Shown: positions 53,819 to 63,189, counted from the first letter of the stretch. The stretch is DNA of 64,000 nucleotides from UBA10649 sp963755335 (GCA_963755335.1 CAVWJW010000002.1:434001-498000), one strand, 5' to 3'. The notes: generated by a model not told the origin, from the sequence alone. Numbers and translations: made by a program.

Positions 53819-54898
53819 TCAGCCGAAGCTGTCCACATGGACGCGGTCGAGCTGAATCCCGTTGGCAGCCAGCACGTCCTGCACCGCCCGCACCATCGGC
53901 GGCGGGCCGGCCAGGTAGACGATGCCTGCTGTCGGGCTCCAGTCGTGCCCCGGGTCACTGCCGAGCAGACCCGCGAGCGTCTCGGTGATGAGGCCGCGAG
54001 TGCCCTCCCAGGACTCCTCGGCGTTCACCAGCGCACCGTGCAGGTTGAGCTGCGGCATCCGTGCGGACAGCTGCCGCAGTTCATCCCAGCAGACGAGGTC
54101 GTCGCGCGTAGCCGCGCCGTAGAGAAGGTGGACCGGTCGATCGTCCCAACGCGGATCATCGTTGATGCTGCGCACCAGCGAGAGGATCGCCGAGATCCCC
54201 GTGCCGCCGGCGATGAGCAGCGCAGGACGGTCGCGGTCGCGTAGCCACATGTCCCCATACGGCAGCTCGAGCGGGATGGACGCCCCGAGCGGAAGGTCGA
54301 AGAGCCGGTTGCTGCCCGGGCGTCCCGCGTACCGCTTGGCGATGAACTGCACCTGGCCGTCGCCCGGCAGGTTGGCCATCGAGTAGCAGCGCCGCAGCCC
54401 TGGCGCGAGCTCGAGAACGGCGTACTGTCCGGGCCGGAAGCGAGCGACCGCGGGCACCCCGTCAAGCGTCTCGATGGTGAACGTGAACTCGGCGATGTCC
54501 GGCCCGAGGTGCCTGACGCTCTCGAGAGTGCCGCGGAGATCCACCACCGGACGCTCGTCGGGCGGTTGGCTCTCGATGCTGCTCGCCTTGATGACGACGT
54601 CGGTCGCGGGAGTGGACTGGCACATGAGGAACCTGCGGCGGCGCGCATCCCGTGCCTCGATGGCCGGCGCCTCGGGAAACAGCGACGTCAGCTCGCCCTC
54701 GACCAGGGTCGCGCGGCAGCGGCCGCAGCTCCCCCATCCGCACTCGAAGGGAAGCCAGTGCCCTGCCCGCCGCGCCGCCCCGAGGACGCTCTCGTCGGGC
54801 GCCACCGCGAACGATTCGCCGGACCCGTCGAGGGTGACACGGAAGCCCGCATCACCCTCGACGCGCAGGTCAGCCGAACCGGCTGGGTGAGCGCTCAC
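53819..54898 (-). CDS. tmoF: Monooxygenase NADH reductase (TmoF-like)
   Basis: A 359-residue electron-transfer protein. An N-terminal plant-type 2Fe-2S ferredoxin domain has CGWGSCGRCRATLVEG and a fourth Cys in FLMCQS. Then come an FAD domain (RRCYSMANLP) and an NAD domain (LLIAGGTGISAIL, VYLAGPPPMVRAV). It passes electrons from NADH to the Rieske protein of the diiron monooxygenase. The GTG start overlaps the previous stop (GTGA). It is the last of six genes in tmoA-F order. Confidence 0.88.
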   Translation of the reverse strand: MSAHPAGSADLRVEGDAGFRVTLDGSGESFAVAPDESVLGAARRAGHWLPFECGWGSCGRCRATLVEGELTSLFPEAPAIEARDARRRRFLMCQSTPATDVVIKASSIESQPPDERPVVDLRGTLESVRHLGPDIAEFTFTIETLDGVPAVARFRPGQYAVLELAPGLRRCYSMANLPGDGQVQFIAKRYAGRPGSNRLFDLPLGASIPLELPYGDMWLRDRDRPALLIAGGTGISAILSLVRSINDDPRWDDRPVHLLYGAATRDDLVCWDELRQLSARMPQLNLHGALVNAEESWEGTRGLITETLAGLLGSDPGHDWSPTAGIVYLAGPPPMVRAVQDVLAANGIQLDRVHVDSFG

Positions 54899-55902
54899 AG
54901 CCCGCAGGAGGCCAGCAGATCCGCGCGCGCGCGGCTGGCGGCCTCGATCACCTGACCGCTCGGCAGGGCGTTCGGAGCCGTAGCCAGCAGAGCAGCCCAC
55001 GCCACGGCGGTCTCCTCAGCAGCCGGCGTCCACTCGTCGACCCAACCGAGCAGCAGGTCGGCGAGGGCGGGATCGCTTGCCGTGGCGTACTGCACGAGCG
55101 CCGCGGTCCAGTCCTTGCTGCGCTGGCTGTCGCGCTGGAACTCGGCCAGCAGCTGGGCCAGCATCTCGTCGCCGTTTCGCTCCGCCAGGGCGCCCACCTG
55201 GGCGTTGACCAGTTCGTCGATCGTCGGCTTGACCACGAGGTTGAACACCGCGAACGCCTTGCCCCAGTCGTAGACGCCCAGCATCTCCTCGAGCATCTTG
55301 CGCATCGGCTGCCAGTGCGCGTCGTTCTCCCACGGCCCTCGTGCTGACTCCGTCTCGGCGATGGCGTCGCCGTGATCGTTGGCCAGCATCTTGGTGAGGT
55401 ACGCGAGTCGCTGGATGCGGCGCATCTCGTCGGCTGCCTGGAAGTTGGAGCAGTTGATGATGAACGCACTCGGCGCCATCTGCGCCACGTACAGGCCCGT
55501 CATCTGCAGGATGTGCAGCGGGAACCGCAGGGGCACGATGATGCTGGTCAGCGCGGCGACCCACGCCGGGTCGAGGTCGGCGACGCTCTCCGCGGCCTCG
55601 TGATGGTCGATGACGGCGTCGAGGTACGTCTCGCGGTCGTGCTGCACCATGACGTAGTCCGAGTAGGTCAGCCGAGCGGGATCGCGGAAGCCCTCCCAGT
55701 CCTCGACGTTGAACGGTGAGCCCTCGCGGTTCGCGAGGTACCACTTGTTGATCGGTGCACCAGGATCCATCTCGAACGGTGCGGGTTCCCGGCGGAAGTG
55801 GTAGTTGAACTTCGCGGCCGTGACCTCGTAGGTGCTCGGCCGACGCTTGACGTCGCCCAGCAGGCTCCAGGTCTTCGGCGGCTTGCGCTTTGTCGTCGCC
55901 AT
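54895..55902 (-). CDS. tmoE: Diiron monooxygenase beta subunit (TmoE-like)
   Basis: A 335-residue subunit of the hydroxylase. It has the beta-subunit fold of TmoE/ToMOE (KTWSLLGDVKRRPSTYEVT, LHILQMTGLYVAQMAPSAFI, DEMRRIQRLAYLTKML) but no iron ligands, as expected. It forms the (alpha beta gamma)2 hydroxylase with TmoA and TmoB. Two bases separate it from the effector gene. Confidence 0.9.
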   Translation of the reverse strand: MATTKRKPPKTWSLLGDVKRRPSTYEVTAAKFNYHFRREPAPFEMDPGAPINKWYLANREGSPFNVEDWEGFRDPARLTYSDYVMVQHDRETYLDAVIDHHEAAESVADLDPAWVAALTSIIVPLRFPLHILQMTGLYVAQMAPSAFIINCSNFQAADEMRRIQRLAYLTKMLANDHGDAIAETESARGPWENDAHWQPMRKMLEEMLGVYDWGKAFAVFNLVVKPTIDELVNAQVGALAERNGDEMLAQLLAEFQRDSQRSKDWTAALVQYATASDPALADLLLGWVDEWTPAAEETAVAWAALLATAPNALPSGQVIEAASRARADLLASCGL

Positions 55903-55904
55903 CG

Positions 55905-56204
55905 TCAGTCCTCCCTCTCCAAGTACCAGGTGATGTCCTCGTCCGTGACCTGCATGCGTCCGGCGAATCCCGCCAGTGACGGCTCGAGCTCGTGCATGTG
56001 GAACGTGCGCCCCAGCGCATCCTCGAGGCTGGCCCGCGTGATGCGGCAGCGGCCGGGGATCTGGATCCGGATGTAGCCGCCCTGGTCGTCGACCTCCACG
56101 TCGGTGTCGGGGTTGTCGTCCTCGATCGCGGTGATCACCGCCTCCGCCAGCGCGCCGTCCATCCCGCTGACGACGGGACCCACCATCTTCAGTTGCGTTG
56201 TCAT
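55905..56204 (-). CDS. tmoD: Monooxygenase effector protein (TmoD/MmoB-like)
   Basis: A 99-residue cofactorless coupling protein: VGPVVSGMDGALAEAVITAI, then IPGRCRITRASLEDALGRTF. Effectors of this class bind the hydroxylase and gate the diiron site. It overlaps the Rieske gene by four bases (ATGA). Full-length for the family. Confidence 0.88.
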   Translation of the reverse strand: MTTQLKMVGPVVSGMDGALAEAVITAIEDDNPDTDVEVDDQGGYIRIQIPGRCRITRASLEDALGRTFHMHELEPSLAGFAGRMQVTDEDITWYLERED

Positions 56205-56578
56205 TCGTCTCCTTCGGTGGTCTCGAAGCGGTTGTGGTGCCGCGATCCGTCCTGGGGAATGCCGAGGACGATGTCGTCCCCGTCCACCTTGACGCTGTAC
56301 TCGTAGAGCTGGCAGCCCGACGGATTGACGCCGGCCCCCGTCGTCAGGTCGAACTCCCACTTGTGTCCCGGGCACAGGAGCCGGTTGGTGTCGACGTCCC
56401 AGCTCCCGTCACCGAGCAGGACCTCCTGATGCGGGCACATCCCCTGGTACGCCCGGACGGGGCCGTCGAGGACGTGGACGAGGAGGACCTGCTCACCCTC
56501 GACCTCCACGTCGAGGATGTCGCCCTCCCAGAGGTCGTCGGTCGTGGCAGCAGTGACCCACAGGATCTCGGCGGTCAT
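56201..56578 (-). CDS. tmoC: Monooxygenase Rieske ferredoxin (TmoC-like)
   Basis: A 125-residue Rieske protein. Cys48-Pro-His50 (MCPHQE) and Cys69-x2-His72 (LLCPGHKWEFD) form the 2Fe-2S cluster site. It carries electrons from the TmoF reductase to the hydroxylase. The C-terminal tail beyond the Rieske fold is slightly longer than in T4MO. It overlaps both neighbours by four bases. Confidence 0.9.
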   Translation of the reverse strand: MTAEILWVTAATTDDLWEGDILDVEVEGEQVLLVHVLDGPVRAYQGMCPHQEVLLGDGSWDVDTNRLLCPGHKWEFDLTTGAGVNPSGCQLYEYSVKVDGDDIVLGIPQDGSRHHNRFETTEGDE

Positions 56579-56820
56579 GCGTAGACGACCTCCAGGACAT
56601 CGAGCGGCGCACATCCCAACGTCGCGATAGTCGCGTCATCGGGCACGAGGTCGCCCTGCCAGCGGACCCGCATCGGTCGATCCTGGGCGGCCACCCGCTT
56701 GCCGATGCCGTGGTAGGCGATCGCCTGCGCGACGGTGCTCATCGGGTCCTGATCGTCGACCGGCACCAGGACGAGGACGAAGTCCCCCTCCACGCATCCC
56801 TGCACGGGGAAAAGAGCCAT
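56575..56820 (-). CDS. tmoB: Diiron monooxygenase gamma subunit (TmoB-like)
   Basis: An 81-residue ubiquitin-like subunit (MALFPVQGCVEGDFVLVLVP, APLDVLEVVYA) of the toluene-monooxygenase hydroxylase. Length and position between tmoA and tmoC match the family. It overlaps tmoC by four bases. Confidence 0.88.
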   Translation of the reverse strand: MALFPVQGCVEGDFVLVLVPVDDQDPMSTVAQAIAYHGIGKRVAAQDRPMRVRWQGDLVPDDATIATLGCAPLDVLEVVYA

Positions 56821-56843
56821 CAGTTGTCTCCTTCTCTCGCGGC

Positions 56844-58352
56844 CTAGGCCGACTTCTCGGACGGGATGACGGGACCGGCCCACGCGTAGTCGTTGCCGTC
56901 CACGCCGCACTCCTCCGGCGACAGGCCCATGTACTCCAGGGCGCCGGGGATCGTGGCCGGCTGGATGACGCCGCCGAGGAACCGGTCGATGATCGACAGG
57001 TGCCCCTTGAACTGGTCGGGGTCCTGCTCGAACACCCACTTGCACGGCTCGGAGCAGAACGTGTAGCGCCGGCCCTCGAAGTCGAGGATGTGCGGCAGCG
57101 GACTGTCGAGGTAGCCGGCCGCGTAGCCCGCAGGCGTGCACACCGGCACCTGGCAGCTGTTGCACACCATCGGGAACGTCTCGGGCAGCGTGAGCTCAGG
57201 ATGACCGTCGCGCACGTTGTCGCCCATGACGTCCCAGTACTTGCCGAACGAGTCGTTCCATCCGGGGTACTTCTCCTCGAGCCATGCGCGCTCCTCCGGC
57301 GAGACGCCGGCCACCGGGTTCCACCAGACCGTGGGACGCCAGAAGTACACGCCGATGTGGTACGCGTGATGCACCCAGTTCATCTCGTTGAGCAGCTGGT
57401 CCCAGTACCAGGGCTTCTCGAGGCCGAAGTCCCGGAACGTGTCGAGGAACTGCTTGTTGATGAACTCGTCCATGAACTCCTTGAACGAGTGCGTGCGGTG
57501 CTCCAGCGGCGTGTAGTAGTCCATCGACAGGCCGGTCAGGAGGGCGAAGATCTTCCACGCCCGCCAGAACATCCGGTCGAGGAGGTTCTGCGCGACGTCG
57601 GCCTTGCCCGCCTTCACCAGCACCTTGATCGTCGGCTCGCCCTGCTGCGCGTGGCGTGCCTCGTCCGTCTGGATCGAGGCGATGAGCGCGCCGAAGTCGA
57701 AGTCACCGACCTTCATCGCGTCGGCGGCCATGCCGAGGAACTGGAGGTTGGTGAAGCCCGTCTCGAACGTGAACGTCAACTGGATGGCGGTGGACACCGC
57801 GTCGTTGGCCGTGAACATGTCGTCGAAGAGATGACGCGCGGCGATGATGCCCCACTCGTTGGTGTGGTACGCCTTGTGCGCCCAGTCGAGCCGTGGCTCC
57901 TTGGCCAGTGCCTGGTACGGGATGTAGGTCTGCAGCTGGCCGTGCCGGGTCTCGTCGAGCGTGCCGAAGGTGGCCATGTTGCGCCACGCAGCGGCCCGAC
58001 CGAAGCGGCCCATGCGGGCCTCGCCGATCCCGGCCTGGTACTCGGCGACCGCGATGGCGCCGTAGTGGGCGAGCACCGCGGCCTTCCAGCCGGGCTCGAG
58101 ATTGTCGAAGATGTGCGAGCGGTTGAGGACGTTGTTGACCGAGTAGACGCCGGCGTCCTTGCCGGCCTGGTTGTGCACGTACTCGGTGTAGGTGATCTTG
58201 TACGGCTCGTCCCAGACCCACCAGTCGTGGGCGGGCACGCCGAAGCTGTTCGACAGTTCCGGCGGAAAGGCCTCGTCCTCGGTGATGTAGGTGAGGTCCC
58301 AGTTCATGTCACGTGTGAGGTCGTACCAATCCGACCGAGATAGACGCGGCAT
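56844..58352 (-). CDS. tmoA: Diiron monooxygenase alpha subunit (TmoA-like)
   Basis: A 502-residue catalytic subunit. The iron ligands fall exactly at toluene-4-monooxygenase positions: Glu104, Glu134, His137, Glu197, Glu231 and His234. Pocket residues Ile100, Phe176, Phe196, Thr201 and Phe205 are also kept; position 103, glycine in T4MO, is alanine here. The C-terminus carries a Cys-rich YHS-like region (MVCNSCQVPVC, TFCSEPCKWVFEQ). This group hydroxylates or epoxidises aromatics and alkenes, including isoprene in Rhodococcus. First gene of the operon; the divergent MEDS and CdaR genes are its probable regulators. Confidence 0.93.
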   Translation of the reverse strand: MPRLSRSDWYDLTRDMNWDLTYITEDEAFPPELSNSFGVPAHDWWVWDEPYKITYTEYVHNQAGKDAGVYSVNNVLNRSHIFDNLEPGWKAAVLAHYGAIAVAEYQAGIGEARMGRFGRAAAWRNMATFGTLDETRHGQLQTYIPYQALAKEPRLDWAHKAYHTNEWGIIAARHLFDDMFTANDAVSTAIQLTFTFETGFTNLQFLGMAADAMKVGDFDFGALIASIQTDEARHAQQGEPTIKVLVKAGKADVAQNLLDRMFWRAWKIFALLTGLSMDYYTPLEHRTHSFKEFMDEFINKQFLDTFRDFGLEKPWYWDQLLNEMNWVHHAYHIGVYFWRPTVWWNPVAGVSPEERAWLEEKYPGWNDSFGKYWDVMGDNVRDGHPELTLPETFPMVCNSCQVPVCTPAGYAAGYLDSPLPHILDFEGRRYTFCSEPCKWVFEQDPDQFKGHLSIIDRFLGGVIQPATIPGALEYMGLSPEECGVDGNDYAWAGPVIPSEKSA

Positions 58353-58527
58353 CGCAGCTCCTTCCGGGGCGCCGGAGTCTCAGGCGCGGTGGTGAAGCAT
58401 GAGCAGCGCACGCGGTGCACGGCTACGGCCTCCCAGGGCCAACGCGCAGCGGGTTCTGGCCGATTCCGGCTACCTCGCCCTTGCCAGCAAATCGGGACAA
58501 ACTGGACGCCTCGATGTCGCAAAGGGG

Positions 58528-58540
58528 GCCCTAGTAGGGC
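58528..58540. promoter_or_regulatory. Palindrome between monooxygenase and regulator genes
   Basis: GCCCTAGTAGGGC is a perfect 13-base palindrome in the 230-base gap between the divergent tmoA (start 58352) and MEDS (start 58584) genes. It is a candidate operator for the CdaR/PucR regulator or another factor. I cannot place a firm -35/-10 for either gene. Confidence 0.4.
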
Positions 58541-58583
58541 AACCTGTGTGCTAAACCTTCCCCCTACGGAAAGGTCGGAGCGG

Positions 58584-59174
58584 ATGACGACGAATCTGGA
58601 TCCACAGGGGCTCGGGCTCGAGCACGGCGATCATGTGTGCGGGTTCTACTACTCGTCCGACGAGCGCGACGCCATGCTGCTGCCCTACCTGCGCGAGGGT
58701 CTGCAGAGCGGGAACAAGTGCGTCGCCGTGGTCGACTCGCTCCTGCCCGACGACCTCGCGGACCGTATCGACGGCGCTCGCGAGGCGATCGAGTCCGGCC
58801 AGCTCGAGCTCTTCGACTCCGACCAGACCTACCTGCAGACCGGGTCCTTCGACCCGGACCTGACGATCGCCTTCTGGGAGGAACGCGCACAGCAGCTGGT
58901 CGACGAGGGCCAGTTCGACTTCGTGCGCCTCCTCGGCGAGCTGTCGTGGATCGACCGCACCGGCACTCCCCGCGAAGCCATCGTCCGTTACGAGTCATGG
59001 GCGGACAACTTCGTCTCGCGCTACCCCATGACGATCCTGTGCCTCTACGACCTGCGTCGCATGGGCAGCAGCGTGATGATGGACCTTCTCCGCACGCATC
59101 CTCGCCTTCTCATGGGCGGGCTGCTCCTCGAGAACCCCCACCACATAGCCAGCGACGACTTCAGCGCTGCCTGA
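58584..59174 (+). CDS. MEDS domain sensor protein
   Basis: A 196-residue MEDS (DcmR-type) domain protein: HGDHVCGFYYSSDERDAMLL, YLREGLQSGNKCVAVVDSLL and LCLYDLRRMGSSVMMDLLRT. MEDS domains occur in regulators of one-carbon and hydrocarbon oxidation and contain a conserved Cys that may sense a substrate. It is divergent from tmoA and lies 11 bases before the CdaR gene, so both regulators are probably co-transcribed. Confidence 0.8.
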   Translation: MTTNLDPQGLGLEHGDHVCGFYYSSDERDAMLLPYLREGLQSGNKCVAVVDSLLPDDLADRIDGAREAIESGQLELFDSDQTYLQTGSFDPDLTIAFWEERAQQLVDEGQFDFVRLLGELSWIDRTGTPREAIVRYESWADNFVSRYPMTILCLYDLRRMGSSVMMDLLRTHPRLLMGGLLLENPHHIASDDFSAA

Positions 59175-59185
59175 CCCCTGCTCGC

Positions 59186-60895
59186 ATGACGGCACCCACG
59201 ACGCACGCCTCCACGCCGCAGGCGGTACCCGACACCGAGCTTGCGCTGCGCGAGCAGCTGTCGAACCTGCGCGGGTTGCTGGCACTGTCGATGATGATGA
59301 CCGAGCGACGCAAGCTCGACGAGATCCTCCACCTGGCCACCACCGCGATCCCTGCGCTGGTTCCCGCGCAGGCCCTAGGCGTGCACCTGCCGATCGGCGA
59401 CGGTGCGCGATGGCACGCGATGCGCGACGACATCGATCAGCCTGCGATGCGGGCCGACATCCTGTCTCAACTGCAGCACCTCCCCCGCAACGGCGGCGAG
59501 TTGCGGATCGCCGGGGAGGCATGGGCATGGGCGTTCGGGCTGCCCAGTCCGATCGAGCAGGTCGGCACCCTGATCGTCACCGCGGATGCTCCACCGGCCG
59601 AGGCGGACATGCTCCTGCTGCGCTCTCTCGCTCAGCAGACCGGCATTGCCCTAGCGAACGCCCGCCTGCATGCCAGTCATGCGGCCGCGAACGACCAGCT
59701 CAGCGAGACCGTTGCGGCGCTGCGCCACAAGACCGCCATCCACGATCGCTTCACTCAGGTCGCCCTGGCGGGGGGCGGCTACCAGGGTGTCGTGGATGCG
59801 CTCTTCGAGCTGACCGGCCTTCCGGCAGCGATCGAGGATCGGTCCGGGCAGGTCATTGCCAGCGCCGGACCGTCGGACGCCAACGTCGGCCGGGCGGTGT
59901 TCAGCACGAAGCGCGACGCCCTGATCCTCGGCGCGACGCAGGCGGGTCGCCCGCTGCGCGCCGGCGACCGGCTGCTCACCGTGGTGCGCCCGCACTCGGA
60001 CGTGCTCGGCGTGCTCATGCTCGTCGACCCGAACAACCTCGCCGGGCATCAGGAGGAGGTAGCCCTCGAGCACGGTGCGACGGTCCTGGCCATCGAGCTC
60101 GCGCGGCTGCACGGTCTCGCCGAGACGGAACTGCGCCTGGGCCGCAACCTCGTCGCCGACCTTCTGCAGGGCGAGATCGCTGACGCCGCAGGGCGGGCGC
60201 AGGCACTCGGGCACGACCTGAACCGCTCGCACCGCGTCATCGTCCTCAGTGTCGACCCCCGGCACGTCGGGGCCGACGACGCCCTGCTCCGCGTTCGCGA
60301 GTCGCTCAGCGGCAGCCTCACCGCGCGAGGCAACAACCCTGCCCCCCTGCTCATGCAGTCCGGCAGCGACATCGTCGCCCTGATCACTGGCAAGGCCGCA
60401 GACTCCGACCTGCTGCCCGCGCTCCTTCGCGAGGTCGGTCGCAAGTCCCGCATCGGAGTGGGCGGCATCTGCCGTACCCCGGAGGACTTCCCGCGGTCCT
60501 ACCGGGAGGCGAACGTCGCGCTGCGCCTCGCCCAGACATCGCGAAGCGGTACCGGGATCATGCGCTACGACGACCTGGGGGTCTACCAGCTCCTGTCCGA
60601 GGTCGCCGACCCGCGCACGCTCGACTCCTTCGTGCGCACCTGGCTCGGCGCGCTCATCGACTACGACGCAGCCCACGGCAGCGATCTGATGGCGACCCTG
60701 TCGGGGTATCTCGAGGTAGGCGGCAACTACGACGCGACGGCACAGGCGCTCACGATCGGCCGCAGCACCGTTCGCTACCGCATCCGGCGCATCCAGGAGC
60801 TGACCGGACACGACCTCAGCGATCCCGACGCCCGCTTCCAGCTGCAGTTGGCCTCGCGCGCCTGGTCGACGATGAACGCACTCCGGCGCTCATGA
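59186..60895 (+). CDS. GAF-CdaR/PucR-family regulator
   Basis: A 569-residue regulator. Residues about 20-180 form a GAF sensor domain (ALSMMMTERRKLDEILHLAT). The middle is a CdaR GGDEF-like domain (LLQGEIADAAGRAQALGHDL). The C-terminus is a PucR helix-turn-helix (YLEVGGNYDATAQALTIGRS, TVRYRIRRIQELTG). PucR-type regulators often switch on degradation operons. The head-to-head position with the tmo operon makes it the likely activator. Its stop overlaps the ChaA start (ATGA). Confidence 0.85.
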   Translation: MTAPTTHASTPQAVPDTELALREQLSNLRGLLALSMMMTERRKLDEILHLATTAIPALVPAQALGVHLPIGDGARWHAMRDDIDQPAMRADILSQLQHLPRNGGELRIAGEAWAWAFGLPSPIEQVGTLIVTADAPPAEADMLLLRSLAQQTGIALANARLHASHAAANDQLSETVAALRHKTAIHDRFTQVALAGGGYQGVVDALFELTGLPAAIEDRSGQVIASAGPSDANVGRAVFSTKRDALILGATQAGRPLRAGDRLLTVVRPHSDVLGVLMLVDPNNLAGHQEEVALEHGATVLAIELARLHGLAETELRLGRNLVADLLQGEIADAAGRAQALGHDLNRSHRVIVLSVDPRHVGADDALLRVRESLSGSLTARGNNPAPLLMQSGSDIVALITGKAADSDLLPALLREVGRKSRIGVGGICRTPEDFPRSYREANVALRLAQTSRSGTGIMRYDDLGVYQLLSEVADPRTLDSFVRTWLGALIDYDAAHGSDLMATLSGYLEVGGNYDATAQALTIGRSTVRYRIRRIQELTGHDLSDPDARFQLQLASRAWSTMNALRRS

Positions 60896-62001
60896 CGAGG
60901 GCCACGACCACCGGACCCACTCCTCTGGCTCGAGCCGTCAGATCGTGGACCACCGTCGTTCCCCTTGCCGCCGTCGCCGCACTTGCCCTGCTGTGGGGGC
61001 GCGACCTGGCGGGGATCGGCATCGTCGCTGCGCTCGCCCTGCTGGGCGGGGCGGTCATCGCGGCTGTCCACCATGCAGAGGTCATCGCCGACCGCGTCGG
61101 AGAGCCTTACGGATCGTTGGTGCTGGCCGTTGCCGTCACGGTCATCGAGGTGTCGCTGATCGTCGTGCTGATGGTGTCGTCCGACTCGGGCAAGCCGACG
61201 CTGGCTCGTGACACGGTCTTCTCCGCTGTGATGATCACCTGCAACGGAATCGTCGGGCTCGCGATCCTCACGGCCACGTGGCGGGGCGGCGTAGCGCGCT
61301 TCAACTCTGCCGGGACAGGGGCGGGCCTGGCCAGCATCGTGGCTCTCGCGGGGCTCAGCCTCGTCTTGCCGACGTTCACGACGAGCACGCCCGGACCGAC
61401 CTTCTCGGCCGCGCAACTGACCTTTGCGGCGATCGCCTCGCTGGCCCTGTACCTCCTCTACGTGTTCGTCCAGGCGGTTCGGCACCGGGACTACTTCCTC
61501 GCGCCAAGTGACCCGGATCCATCCGAGTCGGCCTCGTCCGGGCACCACGGCAACGTGTGGGCAAGCATCGCGCTCCTGCTTGCCTCCCTCGTGGCGGTCG
61601 TGGGCCTCGGCAAGGTCGTCTCGCCGTCCATCGAGCAGGCCGTGGCGGACGCCGGCCTCCCCATCTCCGTCGTGGCAGTCGCGATCGCACTGATCGTGCT
61701 CCTGCCCGAATCGCTCGCGGCCTGGCGCGCGGCGCGGCGGGGCGCGGTGCAGACCAGCTTCAACCTGGCCTACGGCTCGGCGATGGCGAGCATCGGGCTG
61801 ACGATCCCCGCTGTGGCCCTGGCGTCCTGGATCCTCGACACTCAGCTCCATCTCGGGCTCGGTCCGGTCGAGCTCGTCCTGCTCAGCCTCACCGCGATCG
61901 TCAGCGTGCTCACCGTCACTCCCGGCAAGGCGACCCTGCTCCAGGGCGGCGTGCACCTCGCCGTCTTCGCGGGCTTCCTGGTCTTGGCGTTCAGTCCCTG
62001 A
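60892..62001 (+). CDS. chaA: Ca2+/H+ antiporter of the ChaA type
   Basis: A 369-residue CaCA-superfamily antiporter with about eleven helices. The two alpha repeats carry the conserved acids: GEPYGSLVLAVAVTVIEVSL and LIVLLPESLAAWRAARRG. It exchanges Ca2+ or Na+ for protons. It overlaps the CdaR gene by four bases, an unusual partner for a degradation regulator. Confidence 0.88.
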   Translation: MTRATTTGPTPLARAVRSWTTVVPLAAVAALALLWGRDLAGIGIVAALALLGGAVIAAVHHAEVIADRVGEPYGSLVLAVAVTVIEVSLIVVLMVSSDSGKPTLARDTVFSAVMITCNGIVGLAILTATWRGGVARFNSAGTGAGLASIVALAGLSLVLPTFTTSTPGPTFSAAQLTFAAIASLALYLLYVFVQAVRHRDYFLAPSDPDPSESASSGHHGNVWASIALLLASLVAVVGLGKVVSPSIEQAVADAGLPISVVAVAIALIVLLPESLAAWRAARRGAVQTSFNLAYGSAMASIGLTIPAVALASWILDTQLHLGLGPVELVLLSLTAIVSVLTVTPGKATLLQGGVHLAVFAGFLVLAFSP

Positions 62002-62068
62002 CGAGGGCGATGTTCGGATAGCCGAAGGTTTCGGCGATCTGCCGGAATTGTGGTCGTACCGTCGAGCC

Positions 62069-63140
62069 ATGACCGGGGGAGACGATTACGGGAACGCAGT
62101 TCAGGCGGTGGACCATCACGGACTGGACGCGGCCACGAGGGCACGTCGTGACGTCATCGTCACCCAGCAGGTCGCGCGGGAGGCCCCGTGGGTGATGCTG
62201 GCGCTGGCACTGCTCATCGTCCTGTTCGACGCGGCTGTCGCTCGTGACGGGACTGGTCGCACCGGTCGGCCACTACGTCGCCGATGTCGTCCAGTGCCTG
62301 TTCCTCCTCGTGGTGATCGCACTCTGCTGGGGGAAGTTCGTCCCCACGCACTGGGCACCGTGGCTGTTCGCTGCCGCAATCGTCGTGAACGTTGCGGCGC
62401 TGAGCTACCGGCAAGCCGTGGACCCGTCGGGCAGTTCCATCGGCGTCATCCTCATGATCACGGTCCTGTGCGGTGGACTGCTGGCCATGTGGCCGCCTTT
62501 CTGCATCTCGGCCATCGTCATCGTTCCCCTCGTCTCGGTGACCCTGATCCGTAGCGATCCCGCGGCCGCGGCACCGTGGATCATCGCCCTTCTGACCGGC
62601 ATCGGTGCCAGCGCAGCCCTCCTCTTCGCACGGCGGCGATCGGCCACGGAGCTCGCCATCGCGCAGCGTGCCTTCGAGGGCATGGCCACCCACGACCAGG
62701 CGACCGGACTGCTCAATCGGCATGGTCTGCTCAGCGCAACGGACCAGCTGGTGGGCACGTCCAGGCGCCTCGGACAGCCCCTCTTCGCCGTGTTCGTCGA
62801 CGTTGTCGGGCTGAAGGGTGTCAACGACCGGCACGGTCACGGCACGGGCGACCTGGTCATCACCCGATGCGCGCAGGCGGTGCATCGTGCCAGCCGCGAC
62901 AGCGATCTCGTGGCCCGCTGGGGCGGCGACGAGTTCGTCGTCATCGGCATCGGCCCCGAGCCGGACAGAGTGGACTACGCACGACGGATCGCGACGGCCA
63001 TGGACGTCCGCGGTCTGGAGAGCCAATGGTCCGGCTGCGTCTCGGTCGGGACCGCGTGCTGCATCGACACGGATGTGCTGTCGGTGATCGACGGCGCAGA
63101 CACGGACATGTACGCGTCCCGCACCCCCTGCTCCTCCTGA
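62069..63140 (+). CDS. Membrane diguanylate cyclase (one-base frame break)
   Basis: About 357 residues. Several membrane helices (for example VMLALALLIVLFDAAVA, VVQCLFLLVVIALCW, VILMITVLCGGLLAMWPPF) precede a GGDEF domain with the active site VARWGGDEFVVIG. RDSD lies five residues before GGDEF and is a canonical inhibitory I-site, so the enzyme should be c-di-GMP inhibited. One extra base near 62242 breaks the frame in the first membrane segment. Confidence 0.82.
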
Positions 63141-63169
63141 GCGATCGCGTGGCCCTCGCACCTCGTCGA

Positions 63170-63189
63170 GCGTCAAATACCCTTGACGC
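63170..63189. repeat. Inverted repeat GCGTCAA/TTGACGC
   Basis: GCGTCAAATACCCTTGACGC has seven-base arms around a six-base loop. It lies between the diguanylate cyclase gene and the last gene. It may be an operator overlapping a -35 (TTGACG) or a weak terminator. Confidence 0.4.
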
